Shown: piece by piece, positions 1 to 8,747 of the stretch
Layout: the number at the start of each line of letters is the position of its first letter
Position numbering within the stretch: position 1 is the first letter of the stretch
Assembly (NCBI RefSeq): GCF_008064665.1
Contig: NZ_VRZA01000004.1
Coordinates: 372,001 to 436,000 of the forward strand
Source of the DNA: Parahaliea maris
GTDB taxonomy: Bacteria; Pseudomonadota; Gammaproteobacteria; Pseudomonadales; Halieaceae
Direction of reading: 5' to 3'
Length of the DNA stretch: 64,000 nucleotides
Position numbers and translations under genes: made by a program
Notes under the pieces: model-generated
What the model saw: only the letters and a program-made list of their open reading frames with translations
What the model was told of the DNA's origin: nothing
Database searches by the model: none

Positions 1-248
1 GGCCACTGGTCAATCTGGCCGTGGCGGTCGTTGCCTCGAATTTTATTGACGAGAACCTCAAGCCCTTCCTGGCGCACCTGAGAGGCGAGGACCTTGAATA
101 TCTCGCTGAGTTGATGGCCCGCGGTGAATTGTCGCCAGTGATCGACCGCCACTATCCCCTCGCTGAAGTCAGGGAGGCCATTGCCTACTCGGAATCCGGC
201 CGGGCGCGGGGCAAGATTATTATCGATGTGAATCCGGCGGACGACTGA
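1..248 (+). CDS. Zinc-/NAD(P)-dependent alcohol dehydrogenase family protein, C-terminal fragment
   Basis: Only the last 81 residues are inside the window. The reading frame is open from base 3, so the gene starts upstream of base 1 and the GTG at 21 is an internal codon. The visible part ends in the C-terminal pattern of medium-chain dehydrogenases and quinone oxidoreductases: a stretch of the type LxxLxxLMARGELSPVIDR, then the YPLAEVREAIAY helix and the closing strand GKIIIDV, which packs against the catalytic domain. The Rossmann domain and any zinc ligands lie outside the window, so substrate and cofactor cannot be judged. It converges with the SpoU methylase gene 13 bases downstream. Confidence 0.8.
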   Translation, partial: PLVNLAVAVVASNFIDENLKPFLAHLRGEDLEYLAELMARGELSPVIDRHYPLAEVREAIAYSESGRARGKIIIDVNPADD

Positions 249-261
249 CGCGTCGAATTTT

Positions 262-1032
262 TCAGCCCATCTGGCCCGCGTAGGCAATCAGGCTGGCCGT
301 TACTGCAACGTTGAGGGACTCCACGCCGTTGCGCATGGGGATGGACAGGCTGCGGGTGGCCCGGGCCTGTACCGGCCCGGAGACCCCTTCGGTTTCGTTG
401 CCCAGTACGTAAACGCAACCGCTATTTGGCCGGTACTCGAACAGGGACTCGGGTGCCTGGGCTGCCAGGGTGCAAACCTCCATGCCCTGTTGCCGGCACT
501 CGGCGAGGATCTCGGGCAGAGAATCGCACAACAGCAGCGGCGCCCGGTAGAGGGTGCCGGCGCTGGCCTTGATCACCAGCGGGCCGAGGGCGGCATTGCC
601 GCGGCTGGCGTAGAGAATCCCGTCGATGTCACCGGCGGCCGCCGAGCGGATGATCATGCCCAGGTTCTGTGGGTTGCTGATACCGTCAAGGGCCAGCAGG
701 CGGGCTTTGGGGGGCAGCTCGGGGAGCGCTTCACTGGCCTGCCGGAACGCAGGGCAGATGACGTCGAGCGCGACCCCCTGGTCCTGGCGCCCGTTGCGCG
801 ATATCCGCGACAGGGCCTGGCGGTCGTGGTGTTTTACTTCAATGCCGCGTTGGTCGGCCAGTTCGCGAATCTCGCGGATGATGCCCTGTTCGCGATTGCT
901 CTCGGCGAGGTGCAGGGCGTGGCACTGCAGACTGCTGTTCTGCAGTACTTCCAGCACCGGCTTGCGGCCGTACACGGTGAGTAAGCGATCGAAGAAGGCC
1001 TTGCGTTTACGGTAGGCCGGGTTGTCGGACAT
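262..1032 (-). CDS. SpoU/TrmH-family RNA 2'-O-ribose methyltransferase
   Basis: A 256-residue protein with an N-terminal RNA-binding substrate domain (about residues 15-90) followed by the knotted SPOUT catalytic domain. All three SpoU motifs are present: NPQNLGMIIRSA (residues 120-131, with the catalytic Arg), LGNETEGV (210-217) and IPMRNGVESLNVAVTASL (231-248), which form the trefoil knot and the S-adenosylmethionine pocket. It should 2'-O-methylate a ribose in rRNA or tRNA. The layout is RlmB-like, but I cannot assign the target nucleotide. It lies 13 bases downstream of the IclR-type regulator on the same strand and is probably co-transcribed with it. Confidence 0.88.
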   Translation of the reverse strand: MSDNPAYRKRKAFFDRLLTVYGRKPVLEVLQNSSLQCHALHLAESNREQGIIREIRELADQRGIEVKHHDRQALSRISRNGRQDQGVALDVICPAFRQASEALPELPPKARLLALDGISNPQNLGMIIRSAAAGDIDGILYASRGNAALGPLVIKASAGTLYRAPLLLCDSLPEILAECRQQGMEVCTLAAQAPESLFEYRPNSGCVYVLGNETEGVSGPVQARATRSLSIPMRNGVESLNVAVTASLIAYAGQMG

Positions 1033-1045
1033 GGAGTGGAAAGCC

Positions 1046-1948
1046 CTAGACGCTGGCCTTGCCCATGGCGAGGGCGGTGACCCGGTCGGCGGATTCCTTC
1101 ATCCGCGCGGCGATTTCCTCGATTTGCGCACCGGTGATCGGTTTGTCGATGGAGCCGGCCACAAAGCACATCACCGGCATGTCCCGATACACGCACACGG
1201 GTACGGCAATGGTGCTGACGTTATACTTCGCCTTGGGATCGATGCGATCCAGATGGTAGTGTTCGTCGCAAATATCGTGCTGGTACTTGTTGGCGGCGTC
1301 TTCGAGCTCCGTCAGGCTCCAGCTCTGGTGGATGCGTGACAACTCGGCGGTGAGCTCTTCCTCGGCCTTGGTTTTCAGGGTGACCTCGAAGCCACGGGCG
1401 CGGATGGCGATCACCGAGACCCGCAATTTCTGGTCCAGGCGCTCGTTGTAGCCGCCGCGGGACTCGTGGGCCCGGGTGAGCCAGGCTTCCAGGGCCTTGG
1501 CCGGGGAGAAGGCGGTAAAGCAGGCGGCGATCGGGGCGGTGTTGGGCAGCCGCAGGCCAAGCTGGAACGAGTCGATCAACGGTGTAGCGTGTCCGTACAG
1601 GGCGAGCAGCACCTGGTGCAGCTTGGAGCGAGCCGTCACCGCAAAACCGACTTTCAGGTCGTTCTGCAGGCCCTCCAGTTCCGGGCGGGCGTATTCCAGT
1701 ACCGGAAACTGGGCGAAGGCGGCGTTGCCGGCGGCAATGATGGACGGGCCGAGCCGGTAGGCCTTGGTCTTCGGGTGTTGTATAAGGAAGCCGTAATTGG
1801 CCATCGTGGTCAGGATGGCGTGGCAGGTGGCCTTGTTGAGATTGAGGCGGCGAGTCATCTCGGTCAGGCCGAAGGCCTGGTGCGGGTTGGCCATCAACAG
1901 GTCCAGGATGGCTAGCGCGCGTGCTGTGGGTTGCGAGAATAGCGCCAC
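1046..1948 (-). CDS. IclR-family transcriptional regulator
   Basis: A 300-residue regulator with an N-terminal winged helix-turn-helix (residues 8-65, with LTEMTRRLNLNKATCHAIL as the recognition region) and a C-terminal IclR effector-binding domain (about 80-285). The GTG start at 1948 is supported by a GGAGG ribosome-binding site about 10 bases upstream. IclR proteins usually control small-molecule catabolism. The dehydrogenase fragment at the left edge is a possible target, but no operator is visible. The gene is followed on the same strand by the SpoU methylase; the two functions are not obviously related. Confidence 0.87.
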   Translation of the reverse strand: MALFSQPTARALAILDLLMANPHQAFGLTEMTRRLNLNKATCHAILTTMANYGFLIQHPKTKAYRLGPSIIAAGNAAFAQFPVLEYARPELEGLQNDLKVGFAVTARSKLHQVLLALYGHATPLIDSFQLGLRLPNTAPIAACFTAFSPAKALEAWLTRAHESRGGYNERLDQKLRVSVIAIRARGFEVTLKTKAEEELTAELSRIHQSWSLTELEDAANKYQHDICDEHYHLDRIDPKAKYNVSTIAVPVCVYRDMPVMCFVAGSIDKPITGAQIEEIAARMKESADRVTALAMGKASV

Positions 1949-2052
1949 TTCTTATTACCTCCGGGGCTTATTCGAATTTGCGGAACCGCGATTCTACATG
2001 ATTCTGGCAGGGGGTGGCAGTCGCTGCCATCCCGGGCCTCAGGGAAACGATT

Positions 2053-2307
2053 ATGGCCGGAAGCGGCGAACAACTGGAATTGCTGGGAACCTCCGGCTGC
2101 CACCTGTGCGAACAGGCGGAAGAAATTTTGCAGGCACTGCAGGCGGCAGGCTGCACGTTCAGTTACGAAGTAGTGGACATCGCCGATGACGATGTCCTGT
2201 TTGAGCGTTACGGTTTGCTGATACCGGTGCTGCGAAGCGGTAGCGAAGAGCTGCACTGGCCCTTCGAAGAGGCGGGGCTGCTGGCCCTGGTGGGCCCGCC
2301 CGTCTAG
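2053..2307 (+). CDS. Glutaredoxin-like protein (DUF836 family)
   Basis: A small thioredoxin-fold protein of 84 residues. The redox motif is CHLC in the context GTSGCHLCEQAEEIL near the N-terminus, and the cis-proline loop appears later as LLIPVL. This is the usual layout of DUF836 glutaredoxin-like proteins, which lack the rest of the classical glutaredoxin fold. I chose ATG 2053 over GTG 2014 because AGGGA lies about 8 bases before it and the shorter form starts where the family does. Its last 4 bases overlap the end of the convergent universal stress protein gene. The redox partner is unknown. Confidence 0.8.
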   Translation: MAGSGEQLELLGTSGCHLCEQAEEILQALQAAGCTFSYEVVDIADDDVLFERYGLLIPVLRSGSEELHWPFEEAGLLALVGPPV

Positions 2308-2744
2308 TCGCCGTCGCCGACGCGCACTGCCAGTACGTCGCAGGTGGCGCCGTGCAATACGCCGTTGGCCGTGGAGCCCATGAGCAGGGCGAGGCCGTAG
2401 CGGCCGTGACTGCCCACCACGATCAGGTCGGCGCCGATTTCCTCGGCGGCGCTGTGAATTTCGACTTCCGGGCGGCCAAGGACAATGTGCTGGCGTTCGG
2501 CGGAAATGCCGTGGGCGGTGCCGAAGGTGGCGAGTTGCTGGGTAGCCTGCTGGTGGATTTCGTCCTGGATGCCGGAAAAGTCCATCGGAATGTCGCCGCC
2601 GTAGGCAAAACTGAGGGGCTCGATCACGTGGATGAGGTGCATCTCGGCGGCATTGTCGCCGCCGATTGCCCGGGCTTTCTGGGCCACCTCGGCAGAATCT
2701 TCGCTGAGATCAACAGCGATCAGGATTTTCTTGTACGCGGTCAT
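2304..2744 (-). CDS. Universal stress protein, UspA family
   Basis: A 146-residue single-domain Usp protein. It starts with the ILIAVDLSEDS strand-loop that binds the nucleotide in this fold and carries the late glycine-rich loop of the type GSHGRYGLALLMGST before a last strand (CDVLAVR). The spacing between the second and third loop glycines is 8 residues, as in E. coli UspA-like members, against 9 in the classical ATP-binding subgroup, so ATP binding is not certain. An AGGAG site lies just upstream of the ATG. It is transcribed divergently from the small membrane protein gene before topA. Confidence 0.87.
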   Translation of the reverse strand: MTAYKKILIAVDLSEDSAEVAQKARAIGGDNAAEMHLIHVIEPLSFAYGGDIPMDFSGIQDEIHQQATQQLATFGTAHGISAERQHIVLGRPEVEIHSAAEEIGADLIVVGSHGRYGLALLMGSTANGVLHGATCDVLAVRVGDGD

Positions 2745-2816
2745 GATGTACTCCTAAGGTAGACTGCTCGGCGACTGCAAGGCCTTTATAGCATACTATG
2801 TCGCGCCATTCGCAAG

Positions 2817-3287
2817 TTGCAAGCGGGAGCCCGCCGGTTGACCTACCTCATTATCATATTCGTGATTGCCCTGGCGCTCGCGCCCCTGTCGCATTTCGTG
2901 CCGAGCAAGCAGCAGCGCAGGCAGGCCAGCCTGCGCGAGGCAGCGGCGGTCAGCGGGCTGTTTGTGGAGTTTCGTGAATTGCCCAACAGCAATGCGCCCG
3001 GAGCCAGGGGTGCGCGCACCGACAGTATCTATTACGGCCTGCGCCTGCGCCCCTCCCGGGGCCGCGCCAGGCGGCGCGGTGCCTGGCTTTGCGAGGAGGG
3101 GAGCTGGCGTGCTCTCGGGGAGCGGGCACCGGTTCCCGAAGCACTGCTGGGCATGCCGGAGGCGGTGCTGGCAGCCAGCGTCGACGAGGCCTCCTGTGGA
3201 ATCTACTGGCGAGAGTCCGGGGACGTGGCTACAGTAGCCGAGATACAACGCCTGCTGGCCGAATGGGGGCAGCAGCTGACGGCCTGA
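2817..3287 (+). CDS. Hypothetical single-pass membrane protein upstream of topA
   Basis: Up to 156 residues. A strong N-terminal hydrophobic helix (LTYLIIIFVIALALAPL) acts as signal anchor, followed by a basic, soluble C-terminal part, probably periplasmic, rich in Arg, with two cysteines. There is no in-frame ATG near the start. TTG 2817 or TTG 2838 must be used and I see no strong ribosome-binding site, so the start is uncertain. I do not recognise a family with a known function. It sits about 100 bases upstream of topA. Confidence 0.65.
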   Translation: MQAGARRLTYLIIIFVIALALAPLSHFVPSKQQRRQASLREAAAVSGLFVEFRELPNSNAPGARGARTDSIYYGLRLRPSRGRARRRGAWLCEEGSWRALGERAPVPEALLGMPEAVLAASVDEASCGIYWRESGDVATVAEIQRLLAEWGQQLTA

Positions 3288-3392
3288 TCCGGGCTTTTTG
3301 CTTGACCCGGGCGGATCAGGCACTTATATATGCCCCTTTTTTCCCTTTGGGGCAGAACTGGAACAGCCCGGTACCCGGGTTCACAGGAGCAT

Positions 3393-6062
3393 ATGGGCAA
3401 ATCACTCGTTATCGTTGAGTCACCAGCCAAGGCCAAGACCATTAACAAGTACCTGGGCTCCGACTTCATCGTGAAATCCAGCGTAGGTCATATCCGCGAC
3501 CTGCCCACCGCGGGCAGTGGCGGCAAGGTCGATCCCAAGGAGAGGGCCGCGCAGGCCGCCCGCACCCGCAAGATGGACCCCGAAGAGAAGGCCGCCTACA
3601 AGAAGCAGAAGTCGCGCGAGCAACTGATCCGCCGTATGGGCATTGACCCGGAGCACGGCTGGAAGGCGGAGTACCAGATCCTGCCGGGCAAGGAAAAAGT
3701 GGTCGCCGAGCTGAAGAAGCTGGCAGCCAATTCCGATGCCATCTACCTCGCAACCGACCTTGATCGCGAGGGAGAGGCCATTGCCTGGCACCTGCGCGAG
3801 GCCATTGGCGGCGATGACGATCGCTTCCAGCGTGTGGTGTTCAACGAAATCACCAAGAAGGCCATTTCCGAGGCATTCGAGGACCCGGCCCATCTGGACT
3901 ATAACCGGGTGAATGCCCAGCAGGCGCGGCGCTTCCTGGACCGGGTTGTCGGTTACATGGTATCCCCCCTGCTGTGGGCCAAGGTGGCTCGCGGGCTCTC
4001 GGCCGGCCGTGTGCAGTCGGTAGCGGTGCGCCTCATCGTCGAGCGGGAGAAGGAAATTCGCGCCTTCATCCCCGAGGAATACTGGGAAATTCACGCCGAC
4101 CTGGCGCCCGCGGCCATCGAGCCCGTGCGCTTCCAGGTGGTGCGGCAGAAGGGCGAGAAGTTCCGCCCCAACGACGAACAGACCACCCGCGCCGCCGTTG
4201 CCGAACTGGAGCAGCAGGCCTACAAGGTCAGCCAGCGGGAGGACAAACCCACCCGCTCGAAACCGCCGGCGCCCTACATCACCTCGACCCTGCAGCAGGC
4301 GGCCAGTACCCGCCTCGGTTTCAGTGTCAAGAAGACCATGATGCTGGCCCAGCGCCTTTACGAAGCGGGCTACATCACCTACATGCGGACCGACTCCACC
4401 AACCTCAGCGACGAGGCGGTGGCGGCCTGCCGCAGTTATATCCAGGCTAACTTCCCGGCGAAGTACCTGCCCGAGAGCGCCAACCGCTACTCCTCCAAGG
4501 AGGGGGCCCAGGAGGCGCACGAGGCCATCCGCCCCTCCGAAGTCAACCTGCGCCAGACCGCGCTGCAGGGCATGGAGCGCGACGCGGAGCGCCTGTACGA
4601 GTTGATCTGGCGCCAGTTCGTGGCCTGCCAGATGCCGCCGGCGGAGTACCTGTCCAGCACCGTTACGGTGGCGGCGGGGGACTTCGAGCTGACCGCCAAG
4701 GGGCGGATCATCGTGTTCGACGGCTTCACCAAAGTGCAGCCGCCTGCGGGGCGCAAGGGCGAGGATGTGGTCCTGCCCGACCTGAAGTCCGGCGACGTGC
4801 TGGACCTCAAAAAGCTCGATCCGGCCCAGCACTTCACCAAGCCGACGCCGCGCTACGGTGAGGCCAGCCTGGTGCGGGAACTGGAAAAGCGTGGCATTGG
4901 CCGCCCCTCCACCTACGCTTCGATCATCTCCACCATCCAGGATCGCGGCTATGTACGCCTGGAAAACAAGCGCTTTTACGCTGAGAAAATGGGCGAGATC
5001 GTCACTGAGCGCCTGCAGAAAAGCTTTACCGAGCTGCTGGATTACGGCTTTACCTCCACCATGGAGGAACGCCTGGATGAAGTAGCCCAGGGCAGTCTCG
5101 ACTGGCGTGAGTTGCTGGACCGTTTTTACGGCGAATTCAGCGAGCTGCTGGAACAGGCCGAAGAACCGCAGCCGGTGGGCATGCAGCCCAACGAGCCCAC
5201 CATGACCGATATTCCCTGCAAGGTCTGTGGCCGGCCGATGCAGATTCGCACCGCCAGCACCGGGGTATTTCTCGGTTGCTCGGGCTATTCACTGCCCCCC
5301 AAGGAACGCTGCAAGCAGACGGTCAACCTGGTGCCCGGCGACGAGGCGATCCGCGAGGACGCCGACGACGAGGCGGAATCCCGCCTGTTGCGCAGCAAAC
5401 ACCGCTGCAAGATCTGCAACGCGGCGATGGACAGCTATCTCATCGACGAGCAGCGCAAACTCCATGTGTGCGGCAACAATCCCGATTGCTCCGGCTTCGA
5501 GGTCGAGCACGGCAAGTTCAAGATCAAGGGCTACGACGGCCCGACCCTGGAGTGCGACAAGTGCGGCTCCGAGATGCAGCTCAAGACCGGGCGCTTCGGC
5601 AAGTACTTCGGCTGTACCGCCGAGGACTGCAAGAACACCCGCAAGCTGCTGCGCAGCGGCGAACCGGCACCGCCCAAGATGGACCCTGTGCCCATGCCCG
5701 AACTGGCCTGCGAGAAAGTGGAGGACCACTACGTCCTGCGCGACGGCGCCGCGGGCCTGTTCCTCGCCGCCAGCCAGTTCCCGCGCAACCGCGAAACCCG
5801 GGCGCCCTTTGTCGATGAACTGCTGCCCCATCGCCAGGAGATCGACCCCAAGTACAGCTTCCTGTTCGACGCGCCGACCGTCGACAACGACGGCAATCGC
5901 ACCCAGGTGCGTTACAGCCGCAAGACCAAGGAGCAGTACGTGATGACGGAAGTCGACGGCAAGGCGACCGGCTGGAAAGCGTTCTACAGCGGTAGCAAGT
6001 GGGACGTGGAAGAGGGCAAGTCCGCCAAGGCGACCAAGAGCAAGGGGCGCTCGAAGAAATGA
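3393..6062 (+). CDS. topA: DNA topoisomerase I (type IA)
   Basis: An 889-residue enzyme that relaxes negative supercoils by passing one DNA strand through a transient break. The N-terminus has the TOPRIM domain, with [14 protein letters not shown] at residues 3-16 and [13 protein letters not shown] at about 122-134 binding Mg2+. The catalytic tyrosine is Tyr330 in [13 protein letters not shown]. The C-terminus holds three four-cysteine zinc ribbons (about residues 610-770) and a basic tail. ATG 3393 is chosen because AGGAG at 3385-3389 precedes it and the protein then starts exactly as other TopA proteins do; a longer frame from 3330 has no support. The stop overlaps the start of the next gene (ATGA). 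Confidence 0.97.
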   Translation: MGKSLVIVESPAKAKTINKYLGSDFIVKSSVGHIRDLPTAGSGGKVDPKERAAQAARTRKMDPEEKAAYKKQKSREQLIRRMGIDPEHGWKAEYQILPGKEKVVAELKKLAANSDAIYLATDLDREGEAIAWHLREAIGGDDDRFQRVVFNEITKKAISEAFEDPAHLDYNRVNAQQARRFLDRVVGYMVSPLLWAKVARGLSAGRVQSVAVRLIVEREKEIRAFIPEEYWEIHADLAPAAIEPVRFQVVRQKGEKFRPNDEQTTRAAVAELEQQAYKVSQREDKPTRSKPPAPYITSTLQQAASTRLGFSVKKTMMLAQRLYEAGYITYMRTDSTNLSDEAVAACRSYIQANFPAKYLPESANRYSSKEGAQEAHEAIRPSEVNLRQTALQGMERDAERLYELIWRQFVACQMPPAEYLSSTVTVAAGDFELTAKGRIIVFDGFTKVQPPAGRKGEDVVLPDLKSGDVLDLKKLDPAQHFTKPTPRYGEASLVRELEKRGIGRPSTYASIISTIQDRGYVRLENKRFYAEKMGEIVTERLQKSFTELLDYGFTSTMEERLDEVAQGSLDWRELLDRFYGEFSELLEQAEEPQPVGMQPNEPTMTDIPCKVCGRPMQIRTASTGVFLGCSGYSLPPKERCKQTVNLVPGDEAIREDADDEAESRLLRSKHRCKICNAAMDSYLIDEQRKLHVCGNNPDCSGFEVEHGKFKIKGYDGPTLECDKCGSEMQLKTGRFGKYFGCTAEDCKNTRKLLRSGEPAPPKMDPVPMPELACEKVEDHYVLRDGAAGLFLAASQFPRNRETRAPFVDELLPHRQEIDPKYSFLFDAPTVDNDGNRTQVRYSRKTKEQYVMTEVDGKATGWKAFYSGSKWDVEEGKSAKATKSKGRSKK

Positions 6063-6529
6063 GTTCCCCCCGGGGGCTGGCCAACCACCACCTCTACCTG
6101 GCCCGGCTGGTCCTCGCTGCCTGGCAGCGGGACAGCTCTGCCGGGGTCGTCCCCGCCAGCACCCTGGCCGCTGCCTTTGGCTCCGGCTGCCATCAGCACC
6201 TGCTGCGGGCCTACGGCTGGTTTCTATTGGCCGTCAGCGCGCCAGGGGAACTCCCGGCGGCACCGCCGACCCGCGTCGCCGACCTGGCGCCGCCCCCGGA
6301 AGGCAAGGCCGTGGCGGGTGAGATCCGTGAGTTCGAGCAACTGGAACGCAGTGGCTGGCTGGCCGATATGCTGGGCTGGGAATGCCCCGCGCCCGGTGCG
6401 ACTCGCCGCAGCCCGGGCAACCTGGCCAGCACCGTGGAGCAGGCCACCGGCCCCGGGGAGTTCGCCGGCTGGGTAGACTCACTGGAATCCCGCTTCGCCC
6501 GCATGGCCGATTCCATGGATGAGTATTGA
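6059..6529 (+). CDS. Conserved hypothetical protein (DUF6586-like)
   Basis: A 156-residue soluble protein that starts at ATG 6059, overlapping the topA stop as ATGA, so it is probably translationally coupled to topA. It is helix-rich, with no signal peptide or membrane segment, and ends in an acidic tail. In Pseudomonas a small uncharacterised gene (PA3010) lies in the same place between topA and lexA, and I place this one in that family by synteny and size; the sequence match is my judgement. Its function is unknown. Confidence 0.72.
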   Translation: MSSPRGLANHHLYLARLVLAAWQRDSSAGVVPASTLAAAFGSGCHQHLLRAYGWFLLAVSAPGELPAAPPTRVADLAPPPEGKAVAGEIREFEQLERSGWLADMLGWECPAPGATRRSPGNLASTVEQATGPGEFAGWVDSLESRFARMADSMDEY

Positions 6530-6611
6530 GGGTCTTTCCCCACCCGGGTGGTAACTCGACCGGCAGCGCTGATAGAATGAAGGCGCAGTTTGTAGCAAAT
6601 GAGGTAACTGA

Positions 6612-6860
6612 GTGCCGACATCCGTACTGGAAATCGTCGATCTGGGCGACGGGGAAATAGTCCTGCAGCGCGCCGAGGACGATTCCGACCCCCTGGTTCG
6701 CATCCGCTTTTCCGATGAATCCCGCGTCTACCTGATGGATAACACCCTGGAAGTGGCCCGCGCCATGATCCAGGCGGGTATCGAGGCCGCCTCGAACCTG
6801 TCCACGGTGGACGAAGCGGAAGAAATCGAGCCCGATACCGCCCCCCGCGTACTTCACTAG
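6612..6860 (+). CDS. Conserved hypothetical small protein between topA and lexA
   Basis: 82 residues from a GTG start at 6612 with GAGGT about 8 bases upstream. The protein is acidic, with alternating strands and one helix (LEVARAMIQAGIEAAS), and has no cysteine, signal peptide or membrane segment. It occupies the place of PA3009 in the Pseudomonas topA-lexA region. It converges with lexA across a 23-base gap. No function can be assigned. Confidence 0.7.
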   Translation: MPTSVLEIVDLGDGEIVLQRAEDDSDPLVRIRFSDESRVYLMDNTLEVARAMIQAGIEAASNLSTVDEAEEIEPDTAPRVLH

Positions 6861-6883
6861 GGGCGGCTGTTTGACGCCGCGGT

Positions 6884-7486
6884 TTAGAGACTGCGGCGCA
6901 GTACCCCTACGCTCAAACCCTCGATAGCGAACTGCTGTTCGCGAAGGTCGACCCTGATCGGGTCATAATCCGGATTCTCTGGCAGCAGTTCGAGCAAATG
7001 CTTGCTGGACGTGCGATGCAGGCGCTTCACCGTGACCTCGTCGTCCACCCGGGCCACCACAATTTCCCCGTTATTGGCCACCGGCGTGCTGTGTACCGCC
7101 AGCAGGTCGCCGTCGAAGATGCCCACGTCAATCATGCTGTCGCCCTGCACGGTGAGGAAATAATCCGCCCGCGGGCGGAAGAACTCCTGGGGCAGTTCGC
7201 AGTAGTCCTCGATGTGCTCCTGGGCGAGGATGGGGCTCCCGGCGGCCACGCGACCGACAATGGGAATGCCAGCTCGCTCGGGCAGGCGAATGCCGCGGGA
7301 GGCGCCGGGGATGATCTCGATGGCGCCCTTGCGCGCCAGGGCCTTGAGGTGTTCTTCCGCGGCATTGGCGGACTTGAAGCCCAGTTCCCGGGCGATGTCC
7401 GCCCGGGTCGGGGGGTAGCCCGTATCGCCGATGTGGGCGCGGATGATATCCAGTACCTGCTGTTGCCGCCGGGTCAGTTGTTCCAT
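6884..7486 (-). CDS. lexA: SOS-response repressor LexA
   Basis: A 200-residue self-cleaving repressor of the DNA-damage response. The N-terminal winged helix (residues 1-65, with [21 protein letters not shown]) binds the SOS box. The C-terminal peptidase has the scissile Ala82-Gly83 bond in VGRVAAGSP, the nucleophile Ser117 in QGDSMID and the general base Lys154 in VTVKRL, so autocleavage stimulated by RecA should be intact. The start is ATG 7486: a longer frame to 7573 would read through the two LexA boxes and adds residues that other LexA proteins lack. Expression is autoregulated by those boxes. Confidence 0.97.
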   Translation of the reverse strand: MEQLTRRQQQVLDIIRAHIGDTGYPPTRADIARELGFKSANAAEEHLKALARKGAIEIIPGASRGIRLPERAGIPIVGRVAAGSPILAQEHIEDYCELPQEFFRPRADYFLTVQGDSMIDVGIFDGDLLAVHSTPVANNGEIVVARVDDEVTVKRLHRTSSKHLLELLPENPDYDPIRVDLREQQFAIEGLSVGVLRRSL

Positions 7487-7511
7487 GGGCTCGTCCTCTG
7501 CGCTGCGCGAA

Positions 7512-7545
7512 CTGTTTATATGTACAGGCCTGTGAGTATATACAG
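7512..7545 (-). promoter_or_regulatory. Two tandem LexA (SOS) boxes controlling lexA
   Basis: CTGTTTATATGTACAG at 7512-7527 and CTGTGAGTATATACAG at 7530-7545. Both fit the gammaproteobacterial CTG-N10-CAG consensus with an AT-rich core, and they lie 18 bases apart centre to centre on nearly the same face of the helix. They sit 26-59 bases before the lexA start codon, where a bound repressor would block the promoter. The double box is the arrangement seen before lexA in E. coli. The divergent thioesterase gene starts 140 bases away and might also feel them. Confidence 0.92.
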
Positions 7546-7598
7546 GCCCGGGGGAAGAAGAAACCCACCGCAAGGGGCTTGTTTACTTTGCCCCTGCG

Positions 7599-7676
7599 CT
7601 TCGGCTAGCGTGGGCGTCGCCGGGCTGAGAGACCCGGGCCTGGCGCCCGATCAGGCGAATTCACTGTACAGGGAAC
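7599..7676 (+). promoter_or_regulatory. THI-box-like leader (possible degenerate TPP riboswitch)
   Basis: The leader of the thioesterase gene carries, in the right order, sequence blocks of the thiamine-pyrophosphate riboswitch: GGCTGAGA-like GGGCTGAGA (7622-7630), ACCC (7632-7635), GATCAGGC (7649-7656), AAT (7658-7660) and CAGGGAAC (7669-7676). From memory, the E. coli thiC leader has GATCAGGC...AAT...AGGGAAC in the same spacing give or take one base. The normally conserved CCxGCG between AAT and AGGGA is replaced by CACTGTA, and I cannot draw a convincing P1 stem. The AGGGA block would also be the ribosome-binding site. It could be a real variant, a decayed copy, or chance. Confidence 0.4.
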
Positions 7677-7686
7677 CCGCAACACC

Positions 7687-8151
7687 ATGACTGACACCGC
7701 CACCAGGCTATTGCACCCACCTACCGCATATACCGACGTGCTGAAGGTCCGTTACAGCGACACAGATGCTCAGGGCCATCTGTATTTTGCCAATTACATG
7801 ATCTACGCCGACGAGGTCGGGGGACACTACATGGAGTCACTGGGGATGACCGCCATGAACCCGCAGCAGGCACCGTGTTTCTTTTTCACGGTGAATATCA
7901 ACTGCGACTTTGTGGGGGAGTGTGTTGCGGGCGACCGGGTGCGGGTCAGTGTGGGATACAACCGCCTCGGGCGTTCGAGTGCGGAAATGGGCTTTCAGCT
8001 GGCCAATGAGGGCTCGGGCGAGGTGCTGGCAGCGGGGTCGATTACCCAGGTGTTCGTTGACAAGGCGTCACGGCGTCCCTGTCCGGTACCGGCCCAGTAT
8101 CGGGAGGCGATTCTTCGCGCCCAGCCGGAACTCGGGGATCAGGGGCTTTAA
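7687..8151 (+). CDS. Acyl-CoA thioesterase, hotdog fold (YbgC/FadM-like 4HBT)
   Basis: A 154-residue single hotdog domain. The N-terminal block YSDTDAQGHLYFANYMIYADE carries the conserved Asp and the His/Asn of the 4-hydroxybenzoyl-CoA thioesterase family; the Asp is the expected catalytic base. Strands of the type CDFVGECVAGDRVRVSVGY and the ITQVFVDK end-strand complete the fold. It should hydrolyse an acyl-CoA or similar thioester, but the acyl group cannot be read from sequence. It is transcribed away from lexA, preceded by a THI-box-like leader, and overlaps the end of the convergent DUF6763 gene by 4 bases. Confidence 0.85.
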   Translation: MTDTATRLLHPPTAYTDVLKVRYSDTDAQGHLYFANYMIYADEVGGHYMESLGMTAMNPQQAPCFFFTVNINCDFVGECVAGDRVRVSVGYNRLGRSSAEMGFQLANEGSGEVLAAGSITQVFVDKASRRPCPVPAQYREAILRAQPELGDQGL

Positions 8152-8465
8152 TAATCCTCGACGCCGTACATGGTATCGGGCTCGATCATACTGACGGGGT
8201 TGTTCCAGTCTTCGGGGTGGTAGGGGGAATCGGGGTCCATGCCGTCATCGTCGTCCAGCTCAAAGGGCGTGCGCCAGTCTTCCGGGGCCTCCGCCTGGGC
8301 CAGGGTCAGCTGTCGCCAGGCGTCGAGATCGTATTCTGTGACCTCGCCGTCAAGGAATTGCGCTTCGATGGTCAGCGTCGACGGATCCCAGGCGACCACT
8401 TCGAACAACTCGTGTGTTTCCAGATCCTTGTACCAGCCACCGACTACGGGACTCAGCATTTTCAT
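8148..8465 (-). CDS. Conserved hypothetical acidic protein (DUF6763-like)
   Basis: A 105-residue protein of strongly acidic composition: one compact N-terminal region (VVGGWYKDLETHELFEVVAWD) made of short strands, then an Asp-rich linker and a WNNP segment near the C-terminus. No signal peptide, membrane segment or cysteine. It resembles small uncharacterised gammaproteobacterial proteins grouped as DUF6763; the assignment is from memory. Convergent with the thioesterase gene, which it overlaps by 4 bases. Confidence 0.72.
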   Translation of the reverse strand: MKMLSPVVGGWYKDLETHELFEVVAWDPSTLTIEAQFLDGEVTEYDLDAWRQLTLAQAEAPEDWRTPFELDDDDGMDPDSPYHPEDWNNPVSMIEPDTMYGVEDY

Positions 8466-8747
8466 TGCAGTACACTCACGACCGTTCCAGATGTTGGGTG
8501 GATCAACATAACACCTCAGGCTGGCCTGTCCATTATGTGAAATTCGTCTAAAAATGCCTGCCGAAATAGCGCGTTGAACAGGATTAAAAGATTCTCTGCA
8601 AGATCATATGCTTGCGCCAGCTTTGAAAATTCCACTTCATCAAGGTGTGGTTTTTATATAGCTTGAGCGCTTTAAAATTCACTGAATACATAAAATCTTT
8701 GTCTAAAAATTGGCGTTAGCCTCTCGAATAAGGAGTACCCGGGGCCG
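8466..8747. other. AT-rich intergenic stretch flanked by a 10-bp direct repeat
   Basis: 282 bases without a gene between the divergent DUF6763 and mechanosensitive-channel genes. Bases 8520-8720 are strikingly AT-rich for this genome. The same 10-mer GTCTAAAAAT stands at 8546-8555 and 8701-8710, 155 bases apart, framing that segment. No terminal inverted repeat, ORF or RNA gene was found in it. It may hold promoters for both neighbours or be a small degenerate insertion. Confidence 0.5.

Noticed and set aside
3420-4832. 470-residue minus-strand frame opposite topA
   Set aside because: Antisense shadow of topA with Leu/Gly/Val-rich low-information sequence and no start signal.
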